Below, piece after piece: positions 51,992 to 59,668 of a stretch of DNA of 64,000 bases. Positions within the stretch are counted from its first letter, which is position 1. Each line of letters begins with the position of its first letter. The DNA is taken from positions 62,001 to 126,000 of the forward strand of contig JAIQFC010000002.1 in NCBI GenBank assembly GCA_020073465.1. Direction: 5' to 3'. Below the pieces are notes generated by a model that was not told the DNA's origin, did not search any database, and worked only from the letters and a program-made list of their open reading frames with translations. A program made the translations under genes and the position numbers. The stretch comes from Terriglobia bacterium (GTDB lineage: Bacteria > Acidobacteriota > Terriglobia > Terriglobales > Acidobacteriaceae).

Positions 51992-52136
51992 AAAACAAAA
52001 CAGTTGCAGGATGCGGACAGGAACGCTCCCCGAACAGAACAGCCTCCTCACTTTGAATGCTAGGGTCCGCCGAGCTCCATTCGGCGGACCAAGTACAGAC
52101 GGCAAGCGTTCCCGCCGCCTGCATTAGTCTGTGGCT
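51992..52136 (-). ncRNA. candidate structured RNA, 6S-RNA-like architecture
   Basis: On the minus strand about 145 nt fold with a closing helix (CCTGC, 52118-52122, with GCAGG, 52006-52010; and GGAACGCT with AGCGTTCC at 52020-52027 and 52105-52112), then an asymmetric open central region (about 14 and 36 nt), and an apical 10-bp stem (52064-52090, loop GCTCCAT). A U-rich tail (TGTTTTGTTTTG) follows, and a perfect TATAAT lies 7 bp upstream of the 5' end. Long closing stem, big bubble and terminal hairpin is the 6S RNA plan. Sequence identity to 6S was not checked, and another RNA or a terminator pair is possible. Confidence 0.4.
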
Positions 52137-52142
52137 GCGCAG

Positions 52143-52148
52143 ATTATA
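52143..52148 (-). promoter_or_regulatory. consensus -10 (TATAAT) of the candidate small RNA
   Basis: A perfect TATAAT on the minus strand, in the 479-bp gap before the TPR lipoprotein gene, placed about 7 bp before the 5' end of the folded RNA. No strong -35 is seen at 16-18 bp. Confidence 0.45.
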
Positions 52149-52276
52149 GGGCGCATCCAAGGGGATGCATGTCGAATTGTTGCGGGCAACGGATGACGGT
52201 TTTGGTTCAGGTACTGATGGCTCTGTGGTGAACAAATGAGCACTTTCCAGCCTGCTAGACTGAGGCAGAGTAGCCC

Positions 52277-53509
52277 GTGACCAGGCATCGAAAAATGACT
52301 CCCGTAAGACCCGTTGTCATCCTGTTGGGATTGGTTGCAGCGTTCAGTATTGTCGGATGCGCAGCGGCGCAGATACGTCTCGCATCCGACTTACCAGGGG
52401 CAGCGCACGATCCGGCCGTCGACTCTGCTTTTGACCATTTCTACAACATGGAGTATGACCGGGCTCTCCAGGATTTCGAGAAGATCCTGGAGAAGCGCCC
52501 GAACGATACGTCTGCCGTGAACCACCTCCTGACTTCGGTGCTGATCTACGAGCTGTACAAGATGGGAGCGATGAACACGGGGGAGTACGCCAACGACAGT
52601 TTCGTTGGGCAGGCGCATCATCCGGCCGACCCCAAGATGAAGGAGCGGATCAAGCAACTGGTGGTTCGGGCAGAGAGCCTGGAGGAGGAACAGCTCAAGG
52701 CGAATGCAAACAACGTCGACGCGTTATATGCGCGAGGCGTAACCCGAGCGCAGTTTGCCCTGTACACGGCGCTGGTCGAGCGGGCATGGTTCTCGGCGCT
52801 GCGCAATGCCGTGGGGGCGCGGCATGACCACGAACGTGTGCTGGAACTGAATCCGAACTATCTGGATGCCAAGCTGGTTGTGGGCTCGCACAACTACGTG
52901 ATGGGCAGTTTGCCCTGGGGCGTGAAAGTTGCCGTGGCATTGGTCGGGCTGAGCGGGTCGAAGGAGAAGGGCTTCCAGTACCTGCGCGAGGTGGCGAACG
53001 GGGCGGGAGAGAATACCATCGACGCGAAGGTGGTGTTGAGCCTGTTCCTGCGGCGCGAGCGCAATTTCGACGAGGCGCGCGGCATTATGCATGATCTGGC
53101 GGCGCGATACCCGAGGAACTACCTGTTCCCGCTGGAGGAAGCGAACCTGCTGCGGGCGTCAGGCCACACGCAGGATGCTGCGGCGAGCTACCGTCGGGTG
53201 TGGCAGATGGGCCGGGACGGCAAGTACGGCAATTTGCACTACGAGACGGCGGCGTGGGGGTTGGGCGAGCTCTTGCGCAGCCAGAAGGATTACACCGGGG
53301 CGGCGGCCGCGTATGAATTGGTGAACGAGGCTCCGGACCCGGATTCGGAGACGCGGCAGAAGGCGAATCTGGCTGCGGGGGAAATGTATGATCTGCTGCA
53401 AAAACGCGATCTTGCTATGAAGAAGTACCAGACGGTGTTGGCGGAGAACGGCGGCACGCCCCTGGCGGAGGAGGCGCGGAAGCACATCAATGAGGCGTAC
53501 CGGGAATAG
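52277..53509 (+). CDS. TPR-containing lipoprotein
   Basis: The 410-residue product (GTG 52277, or ATG 52295) begins with a short charged end, a hydrophobic stretch and a lipobox FSIVGCAAA, so it is likely a lipoprotein. TPR-like helical hairpins run through the mature protein (AFDHFYNMEYDRALQDFEKI, AAASYRRVWQMGRDG, KDYTGAAAAYELVNEAPDPD, RDLAMKKYQTVLAENGGTPL). Position and form suggest an outer-membrane-linked scaffold. No neighbour indicates a pathway. Confidence 0.77.
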   Translation: MTRHRKMTPVRPVVILLGLVAAFSIVGCAAAQIRLASDLPGAAHDPAVDSAFDHFYNMEYDRALQDFEKILEKRPNDTSAVNHLLTSVLIYELYKMGAMNTGEYANDSFVGQAHHPADPKMKERIKQLVVRAESLEEEQLKANANNVDALYARGVTRAQFALYTALVERAWFSALRNAVGARHDHERVLELNPNYLDAKLVVGSHNYVMGSLPWGVKVAVALVGLSGSKEKGFQYLREVANGAGENTIDAKVVLSLFLRRERNFDEARGIMHDLAARYPRNYLFPLEEANLLRASGHTQDAAASYRRVWQMGRDGKYGNLHYETAAWGLGELLRSQKDYTGAAAAYELVNEAPDPDSETRQKANLAAGEMYDLLQKRDLAMKKYQTVLAENGGTPLAEEARKHINEAYRE

Positions 53510-53606
53510 GATCGCGTCGGGTCCCAGGCTACAGACCCGGATCCATGCCCGCTTGGATGGAACTTTCGTTCTACAATTACGTAGTATCTGGTAGAGAGGC
53601 AGAGCT

Positions 53607-53924
53607 ATGTACTGTAACTACTGCGGCAAAGTGATTCAGGATGATGCGGCGGTTTGTGCCTATTGCGGGATTCGCGTGGGGGCGTCGGTCGCGCGTAAGC
53701 GGCTGGTTCGTCCGCGGCAAGGTCGCAAGATTGCGGGCGTCTGCCTTGGATTCGCGGAGTACTTTGACATCGACGTGACCCTGGTGCGGGTGATCTGGCT
53801 GATCGCGTTTCTCATGTCGGGGGTCGGGCTCATTCCTTACATCATCGGCTGGATTGTCATGCCGGAAGAGCCGCTGCTGTTGACGGCTCCATTAGGCGCG
53901 CGACAGGTCCCGAATCAGCAATAG
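53607..53924 (+). CDS. PspC-domain protein with N-terminal zinc ribbon
   Basis: The 105-residue protein has CNYCGK and CAYCG (residues 3-21), a zinc ribbon, then the phage-shock PspC domain (residues 38-85: RKIAGVCLGFAEYFDIDVTLVRVIWLI, with GLIPYIIGWIVMPEE as membrane helix). PspC proteins sense or buffer membrane stress; no pspA is nearby. A TACAAT element lies at 53572, 30 bp before the start. A 94-bp inverted-repeat element follows the stop by 18 bp. Confidence 0.85.
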   Translation: MYCNYCGKVIQDDAAVCAYCGIRVGASVARKRLVRPRQGRKIAGVCLGFAEYFDIDVTLVRVIWLIAFLMSGVGLIPYIIGWIVMPEEPLLLTAPLGARQVPNQQ

Positions 53925-53942
53925 TCGGCGGAACGCTCTGGT

Positions 53943-54036
53943 TGTCATCCCGAGCGAGCGAGGGATCTGGGTCTTGCTAGCACCACAACTTCTCGGTGCT
54001 ACAAGCAGAAACCCAGATCCCTCGCTCGGGATGACA
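53943..54036. repeat. 94-bp inverted-repeat (hairpin) element
   Basis: The outer arms begin TGTCATCCCGAGCGAG and end CTCGGGATGACA; aligned, they match for 26 bp apart from a 4-bp GCGA insertion in the left arm. An inner stem TAGCACC and GGTGCTA encloses ACAACTTCTC. A second copy of the border, GGATGACAGGGAC, recurs at 54051-54063. It may be a miniature mobile element or a strong bidirectional terminator after the PspC gene. Confidence 0.8.
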
Positions 54037-54132
54037 GGGACTCGCTGATTGGATGACAGGGACACTCCGATCGTGACGAGGGTTCTTTGAGCCCCCTAGT
54101 TCAGCGGCCGTGAGTGTGATTCAATCGGCGAG

Positions 54133-54945
54133 ATGGAACTCTCCTCCCAGCGTATCAAGAGCGGTGACGCGGAGGTTGCTTACTGGGTTGCCGGCGACGG
54201 GCCTGCCGTCGTCCTTCTTCATCCTTTTCCTGCACATCATGAGTTCTGGATGCCGGTGGCGAAGCCGCTGTCGAGCCGCTACCGCATCGTGCTTCCCGAC
54301 CTGCGTGGGCACGGGGAATCCGGCATCGGGGATGGACCGGCTACGATGGAAAAGCATGCGGCCGACGTTGCGCGGGTCATGGATGACGCGGGTGTGGGGC
54401 GCGCGCCGCTGATTGGGGTGTCGATCGGCGGATATGCGCTGTTCGAGTTCTGGAGGAAGTACCGGGGGCGTGTAGCAGCGCTTGGTCTGTGCAACACGAA
54501 GGCGCCGGCGGACTCGACAGAAGCTCGAAACGGGAGGCTGCAGGCGGCGAAGGATGTGCTTGAGCGCGGCACAGAGCCGTTTTTCGACAGCATGATTCCG
54601 CGCCTTCTGGGAAAGACTACGCGCGAGGCGCGGCCTGACTTGGTCGATGGCGTGATGCGCATGATGCGCAAGATGTCCGCGGAAGACATCGCCCAGGTGC
54701 AGCGTGGAATGGCGGAGCGTCCGGATTCGATGGAGACGTTGAAGACCATCAACGTGCCGACGCTGCTTGTGACTGGAGACGAAGACATTCTGACCGGAGT
54801 CAACGAGGCGGAGTTGATGCGCCAGCATATTGCCGGGAGCCAGATGCGCGTGATTCCGAAGGCTGGACACTATTCGCCCTGGGAGCAGCCGCAAGGAGTG
54901 ACGATGCTGCTGCGGCAGTTCTTAGGAACAGTGGCCAGTGATTAG
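54133..54945 (+). CDS. alpha/beta-hydrolase
   Basis: The 270-residue protein has the hydrolase fold: VVLLHPFPAHHEFW with the oxyanion loop, LPDLRGHGES, the nucleophile elbow GVSIGGY (Ser near residue 97), VTGDEDILTG (acid, about 220) and GHYSPWEQP (His, about 245). The order is like that of esterases and lactonases. Substrate is unknown. The stop codon lies inside a heptamer repeat. Confidence 0.87.
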   Translation: MELSSQRIKSGDAEVAYWVAGDGPAVVLLHPFPAHHEFWMPVAKPLSSRYRIVLPDLRGHGESGIGDGPATMEKHAADVARVMDDAGVGRAPLIGVSIGGYALFEFWRKYRGRVAALGLCNTKAPADSTEARNGRLQAAKDVLERGTEPFFDSMIPRLLGKTTREARPDLVDGVMRMMRKMSAEDIAQVQRGMAERPDSMETLKTINVPTLLVTGDEDILTGVNEAELMRQHIAGSQMRVIPKAGHYSPWEQPQGVTMLLRQFLGTVASD

Positions 54946-54956
54946 TGGTCAGTGGC
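54929..54956. repeat. heptanucleotide tandem repeat, unit CAGTGGC, overlapping a stop codon
   Basis: Units CAGTGGC, CAGTGAT, TAGTGGT and CAGTGGC are in 7-bp register. The second and third supply the last codons and the TAG of the hydrolase gene, so the repeat has encroached on or formed its end. Confidence 0.8.
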
Positions 54957-55005
54957 CGGCCGCGAGCGGATGCCTCAGCGTGCTTCGGTTAGAATCGGGG
55001 ACGCC

Positions 55006-55911
55006 ATGAAAAGAATCTTCGCAACCGCGGTATTCGTTGCGCTTGCAGCTTTCGCTCACTCGCAAAACCACCCGGCCGAGAGGCCGCACATCCTCGGGAT
55101 CGATCACGTCTCGTTCTACACAACTCAGCCAGATGGGGTGAAGAAACTCTATGGCGGGCTGCTGGGGTTTGCTCCGACGGCGGCGGTTGAGCCGGGTGGG
55201 ACGGTGCGGTACATGATCGGGACGCAGTGGGTGGGCTACAGTGCGGCGCCTGATCCGAAAGCGACGGACCGCATGGATCACGTGGCTTTTGCGACGGACA
55301 ACATCGTCGCGCTGCGCCGATATTTGACCGACAAGGGACTCAAAGCTTCTCAGATTCAGGGCCGATCCGACCACAGCCTGAGCTTTGTGGTGAACGATCC
55401 GGAGGGGCATCCCATCGAGTTTGTGGAGCGTGGCAAGACAGACGCCACAACGCCCGAGGCCTCGGCGGTTTCGCGCCGCATGATCCACACCGGCTTCGTG
55501 GTTTACCACCGCGATGCGGAAGATCACTTCTATCGCGACACTCTGGGATTCCGGCTCTACTGGCACGGAGCTGACAAGGCCGGCACGCCGGACGACTGGG
55601 TGGCGATGCAGGTACCGGACGGGACGGACTGGCTGGAATACATGCTGAATCAGCCCGAGCATATGGATCTTCAGCTGACAGGAGTGATGAACCACATTTC
55701 CGTGGGCGTTGCCGACATGAAGAAGGCGCAGGCGATCATGGAGTCTCACGGCTGGAAAGCACACGGCGACGAAGCGGCCGAGATCGGCAAAGACGGGAAG
55801 TAGCAACTGGACGTGTTCGATCCGGATCTGTCACGGGTGGAACTGATGGAGTTCAAGCCGACGCAGAAGCCGTGCTGCAATGACTTCACGGGACCGCACC
55901 CGACCGAGTGA
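55006..55911 (+). pseudogene. exported VOC-superfamily gene interrupted by an in-frame TAG
   Basis: From ATG 55006 the product has a signal peptide (MKRIFATAVFVALAAFAHS) and two VOC modules (LGIDHVSFYTTQPDGVKKLY at about 30; MIHTGFVVYHRDAEDHFYRD at about 165). At 55801-55803 the frame meets TAG right after AEIGKDGK. Reading on gives QLDVFDPDLSRVELMEFK, then PTQKPCCNDFTGPHPTE to TGA at 55909, which looks like the proper C-terminus; a W codon (TGG) would be expected at the TAG. So it is either a single-base nonsense mutation or a read-through. The truncated form would keep 265 residues. Confidence 0.72.
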
Positions 55912-55917
55912 GAACCA

Positions 55918-55952
55918 ATTGTTGATTGATGATTTTTAATTGTTGATTGAAG
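55918..55952. repeat. heptanucleotide tandem repeat, unit ATTGTTG
   Basis: Five units in register: ATTGTTG, ATTGATG, ATTTTTA, ATTGTTG and ATTGAAG. It starts seven bases after the VOC gene stop. Confidence 0.8.
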
Positions 55953-56019
55953 ACCCCGCGCCAATCGCTACGGGTTCGCGTGCAGCTTCGCGGCGACATT
56001 TTGGTACAATCCTGTCGCC

Positions 56020-56427
56020 ATGATTGATGCGGTTCTAGTGCCCTCAAAGACTGTTGCGACCAGTAAGGGTGACGGCTCGGCTGTCGACCTCAGCGGAGCT
56101 TCCAACCCGGTATTTCTTCTGACTCTGGACATCACGAAGATCATCGAACAAGAATCGCTCGATGTGAGCATCTATGGATCGGCGGACGGCGCGGCCTGGG
56201 GCGCGAAGGCGATCGTTGCGTTTCCGCAGAAGTTCTATTGCGAGCAGTGTCCGCTGCTGCTTGATTTGACCGGACATCCGGACGTGAAGTTCGTGCGTGC
56301 CCATTGGGAGGTTGCGCGCTGGGGACGGGGTACGGAGACGCCGATGTTTGAGTTTGGCGTGACGGTGAAAGAAGTTCCGGCGAATATTCTGAAAGAAGCT
56401 AGTGCGGAAGCCAGGGCCATGGCCTGA
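56020..56427 (+). CDS. conserved-looking unknown protein
   Basis: The 135-residue product (MIDAVLVPSKTVATSKGDGS) is a single beta-rich domain (VFLLTLDITKIIEQESLDVS, AFPQKFYCEQCPLLLDLTG) with a CEQC pair near residue 74 and no signal peptide. It has an extended -10 (TGGTACAAT, TACAAT at 56005-56010) ending nine bases before ATG. It may be cotranscribed with the small membrane gene 17 bp downstream. Function is unknown. Confidence 0.68.
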   Translation: MIDAVLVPSKTVATSKGDGSAVDLSGASNPVFLLTLDITKIIEQESLDVSIYGSADGAAWGAKAIVAFPQKFYCEQCPLLLDLTGHPDVKFVRAHWEVARWGRGTETPMFEFGVTVKEVPANILKEASAEARAMA

Positions 56428-56444
56428 GTGGAGGGCGGGGCAGC

Positions 56445-56606
56445 TTGACGAAGCCAAAGAAAGTGGCGATCTACGCAGCTCTAACTGCCGTATACGCGTA
56501 CATCTGGGTTGACGGCGGCACGCTAGGCCATTATCTGGCTTTGTGCGGTGCTGGAGCCACATTGCTTTTTTGGCTGCTTCAGTGGGTCGCTTCTCTTTCA
56601 AAGTAG
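56445..56606 (+). CDS. small two-helix membrane protein
   Basis: A 53-residue frame beginning with TTG at 56445, after GGAGGGCGGGG, codes for KKVAIYAALTAVYAYIWV and LALCGAGATLLFWLLQWV, two hydrophobic segments joined by DGGTLGHY. The frame is too short for usual gene calls but has a good ribosome site, codon use like its neighbours and a plausible hairpin topology. No function is known. Confidence 0.55.
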   Translation: MTKPKKVAIYAALTAVYAYIWVDGGTLGHYLALCGAGATLLFWLLQWVASLSK

Positions 56607-56665
56607 TCGGCTGGCACAATCCGGTGTGATCTCTCGCTTTTCCAAATCCTTTATATTGATTTCAG

Positions 56666-57955
56666 ATGAGAACTGAGACGGCCACGATCGTGCGTCCGGC
56701 ACGCGATGTCCGCGGCAGTGTGAGCCTGCCGGGGGACAAGTCCATTTCACACCGTTACGCGATGCTGGCGGGGATCGCGGAAGGGCCCTCGCGGCTGGAG
56801 AACTACTCGACTGGGGCGGATTGCGCCAGCACTCTGGAATGCATGCGTTCCCTCGGAGTGGAGTGGCAGCGGAAAGACAATGTGATCGAGGTGCAGGGGC
56901 GCGGGCTCGTATTGGGAGCTCCCGCGCGACCGCTCGACTGCGGGAACTCGGGCTCGACCATGCGGATGTTGAGCGGCATTGTTGCCGGGCAGAAATTCAT
57001 CAGCGAGATGGTGGGCGACGAGTCGCTCTCCCGGCGTCCCATGGAGCGGGTCATCAAGCCGCTCACCGCGATGGGTGCGCAGATTGAATCACAGGGTGGG
57101 AAGCCGCCGCTGCGCATTACGGGCGCGGGACTGAAAGCGATCGACTACAAGATGCCGGTGGCCAGCGCGCAGGTGAAAACGTGTCTGCTCTTTGCCGGCC
57201 TGCTGGCGGAGGGCGAGACGCGGGTCGAAGAGCCGCTGCGCACGCGCGATCACGGTGAGGTGGCGCTGCGGGCTTTCGGGGCGCAACTCCAGCGGCAGGG
57301 AAATCAGGTGCGCATTCGCGGTGGCCAGAGGCTGCGTGGCATGGCTGCGCGCATCCCGGGGGATCTTTCGAGCGCTGCGTTCTTCCTTTGTGCGGCGGCA
57401 ATGTTTCCCGGGTCCCAGTTGACGCTCCCCAACCTGCTGATGAATCCGACGCGGGCGCGCCTGCTCGATGTGCTGATGCAAATGGGGTTGCATATTTCGG
57501 TTGTCCAGCTTGAGGAGATCCACGGCGAAATGGTCGGCAGCCTGCAAGTGGAGGGAGCAAAGTTGAAAGGCGTGACGATTGCTGGAGCGGATTCGGCGGC
57601 TCTTATTGATGAAATTCCCGTGCTCGCGGCCATCGCACCTTACACGGAGCAGGGAATCGAGGTGCGGGACGCCAGGGAATTGAGGGTGAAGGAATCCGAT
57701 CGTATCGCGGCCGTCGCTACGAATCTGCGGCGCATGGGTGCGCAGGTGGAAGAGCGCGAAGATGGATTGAAGATTCCCGGTGGACAGGCTCTGCGCGGGG
57801 CAGAACTCGATTCGTTCGGGGATCATCGGATCGCGATGGCGTTTGCGGTAGCCGCGCTGCGAGCCCGGGGGGAGACGTTGATCCGAGGAGCGGAATCTGC
57901 GGCGATTTCCTATCCGGCGTTCTTTGAAACTCTGGAAGAGTTGGTGAAGGCTTGA
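56666..57955 (+). CDS. aroA: 3-phosphoshikimate 1-carboxyvinyltransferase (EPSP synthase)
   Basis: AroA joins shikimate-3-phosphate and phosphoenolpyruvate in aromatic amino-acid synthesis. The 429-residue protein has LPGDKSISHRYAMLAGIA at residue 21, LDCGNSGSTMRMLSGI (about 92), DESLSRRPMERVIKPL, GDLSSAAFFLCAA (about 235) and RELRVKESDRIAAVA (about 335), all typical substrate-binding segments. The second motif has the Gly-Asn-Ser type. There is no obvious Shine-Dalgarno; a TATATT at 56652 ends eight bases before ATG, suggesting a leaderless mRNA. Confidence 0.95.
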   Translation: MRTETATIVRPARDVRGSVSLPGDKSISHRYAMLAGIAEGPSRLENYSTGADCASTLECMRSLGVEWQRKDNVIEVQGRGLVLGAPARPLDCGNSGSTMRMLSGIVAGQKFISEMVGDESLSRRPMERVIKPLTAMGAQIESQGGKPPLRITGAGLKAIDYKMPVASAQVKTCLLFAGLLAEGETRVEEPLRTRDHGEVALRAFGAQLQRQGNQVRIRGGQRLRGMAARIPGDLSSAAFFLCAAAMFPGSQLTLPNLLMNPTRARLLDVLMQMGLHISVVQLEEIHGEMVGSLQVEGAKLKGVTIAGADSAALIDEIPVLAAIAPYTEQGIEVRDARELRVKESDRIAAVATNLRRMGAQVEEREDGLKIPGGQALRGAELDSFGDHRIAMAFAVAALRARGETLIRGAESAAISYPAFFETLEELVKA

Positions 57956-58010
57956 CCAACGACCGGCTCGACCCGCAGCGGCTCGAGCCACGTTCGAAGC
58001 GTCCCCTTAC

Positions 58011-58031
58011 GGAGCGGCTGGAAGCCGCTCC
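58011..58031 (+). terminator. stem-loop downstream of aroA
   Basis: GGAGCGGCT (58011-58019) and AGCCGCTCC (58023-58031) form a 9-bp stem with a 3-nt loop, followed by CTTTC. It lies 56 bp after the aroA stop. It could be a terminator or a repeat palindrome. Confidence 0.45.
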
Positions 58032-58224
58032 CTTTCAAGTCATCCCGGTTCTGGTGCCTCAGGCACACGGTGAAAACGTGCGAGTCGCGGGAGTTACCTC
58101 AGGACAGTTACCGGCGTGACCTGTTTTCCTTCCCTATCACATAGAAAAATAGTCCATCAGCCAGCGACCGCACAATTTGGGCGGTCTGCTTGTGATTCGT
58201 ATCTACTTGCTGGGGAGATTCAAC

Positions 58225-58662
58225 ATGCGTTTCAAACTGTTCTTGTGTGTTCTGGTGCTCGCTTCCGTGGCCTATGCCAGGGAGCCCAAGACCTATCAGC
58301 GCGGGAAGGTGTTGCAGATGGACTCGGTGGCCTGTGGCGTGGATGAAAAAGACGGCCAGAGTCTCGCCGGTGAAATGCTGGGCACCGACTCCGGGCACAA
58401 GAAGACGCAAGAAGTTCTTTGTCAGGAGTACGTGCTGCAGGCGGAGAACGTGAACTACCGCATTCGTCCACGGGACGTGAAGCATCCGGTGCTTCTGCCC
58501 CCAGGGGGGCAGGCGCAGTTCCGGCTACAGAAAGACAAGATGATCCTGCGGGTGGAAGATCTCGATGAAAAAGAGCGGGAGTACACAGTGGTGTCGATGA
58601 CGCCGAGGACTGACGCCAGCACGGCAGACGCCGCCACGCCGCATCTAAATCATTTGCAGTAG
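58225..58662 (+). CDS. small exported protein of unknown function
   Basis: The start at 58225 (MRFKLFLCVLVLASVAYAREPK) follows GGGGAG and provides a signal peptide; 145 residues. The mature protein is mostly charged and beta-rich (YQRGKVLQMDSVACGVDEKD, EYVLQAENVNYRIRPRDVKH, QFRLQKDKMILRVEDLDEKE) with two Cys that may pair. No known domain is recognised. A strong terminator-like hairpin follows. Confidence 0.72.
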   Translation: MRFKLFLCVLVLASVAYAREPKTYQRGKVLQMDSVACGVDEKDGQSLAGEMLGTDSGHKKTQEVLCQEYVLQAENVNYRIRPRDVKHPVLLPPGGQAQFRLQKDKMILRVEDLDEKEREYTVVSMTPRTDASTADAATPHLNHLQ

Positions 58663-58686
58663 ACAGCGGTTTCATCTGTAGAGACA

Positions 58687-58714
58687 TGGCGCGGATTCGC
58701 TGAACTCCGCGCCA
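58687..58714 (+). terminator. stem-loop terminator after the small exported protein gene
   Basis: TGGCGCGGA (58687-58695) pairs perfectly with TCCGCGCCA (58706-58714) around a 10-nt loop, followed by TTCGGTGTTTTA. It begins 25 bp after the stop. Confidence 0.55.
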
Positions 58715-58893
58715 TTCGGTGTTTTATGGAGATTGCGGTCATGCTCTCAAAAGGATTAAGACCTTCCCGCTGAGAGCCAACCCAGCGGCAGCCGGGCTCA
58801 TCCAACTCATCACTTCTGCCGAACCAGCTCCGTTCCATCGCCGCTGCGCTCGGGGAGAAGTGTGCGCATCGAAACCAACAGGGAGAAACCACC

Positions 58894-59478
58894 ATGAATC
58901 GTTATCTGGGACTCATCGTAACTGCGCTGTTCTTTGCTGCGGCGCCTGTCGTGATGGCGCAGAGTTCCGACCACATCGAGGTCGGCGCTTTTGCGGACTA
59001 CTTCCGGCTCAATGATGCCTCGCCCACCCGAAATTTCGCCGGGCTGGGAGGCCGGGCCGCGATCAATATTCGACCCAGCATCCAACTGGAAGCAGAGATG
59101 GCCTACGACTTCAAGAGGAGCTTCACCCGGACATTCACCAACGGGGTCACCACCGAATTGGTGAACACGGACTTCCGCACGCTACATGGGCTCTTTGGTC
59201 CGAAATTGCAGACCGGATCGGGGCCATTGCGCTTGTTCGTGACGGGCAAAGTCGGATTCGACAATTTCAGTATCAGCAACCAGAACGCCACCGCCGGTTT
59301 CACCAGTGCTGTGGGTCTAGCCAACGGCACGACGGCGTTCGCGGTATATCCGGCCGGGGGAGTGGAAGCGTTCGCGGGCCACTTTGGGCTTCGCGCAGAG
59401 ATCGGCGACGACATCTACTTCAAGAACGGGGCCCACAACAACCTGCGAGTGACGTTCGGTCCGCAGTTCCGATTCTAG
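58894..59478 (+). CDS. outer-membrane beta-barrel protein (OmpA/OmpW-like size)
   Basis: The 194-residue product has a signal peptide (MNRYLGLIVTALFFAAAPVVMA) and about eight amphipathic strands (HIEVGAFADYFRL, IQLEAEMAYDFKRS, LRLFVTGKVGFDNFSI, FAVYPAGGVEAFAGHFGLRA, IYFKNG and LRVTFGPQFRF). It ends with Phe, the usual outer-membrane insertion signal for the BAM machinery. Function is unknown; it is likely a small porin or structural barrel. Confidence 0.8.
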   Translation: MNRYLGLIVTALFFAAAPVVMAQSSDHIEVGAFADYFRLNDASPTRNFAGLGGRAAINIRPSIQLEAEMAYDFKRSFTRTFTNGVTTELVNTDFRTLHGLFGPKLQTGSGPLRLFVTGKVGFDNFSISNQNATAGFTSAVGLANGTTAFAVYPAGGVEAFAGHFGLRAEIGDDIYFKNGAHNNLRVTFGPQFRF

Positions 59479-59668
59479 TGGCAAGTTACCTGGCGGTCTT
59501 TCGGGACCGCCAGTTCTCGTCTTGACCCATTCCGACCTTATCCTGAGTTGTCATGATGGAACTCGACCATCTCGTTGTGTGACGCGCGTCACGGCAGTCC
59601 TTTGGCCTTCGCAGGATAGTTAAACAGTACTAAGGGCGAAACTCTCCCGCGGAGCGGACGAGGCTCGA

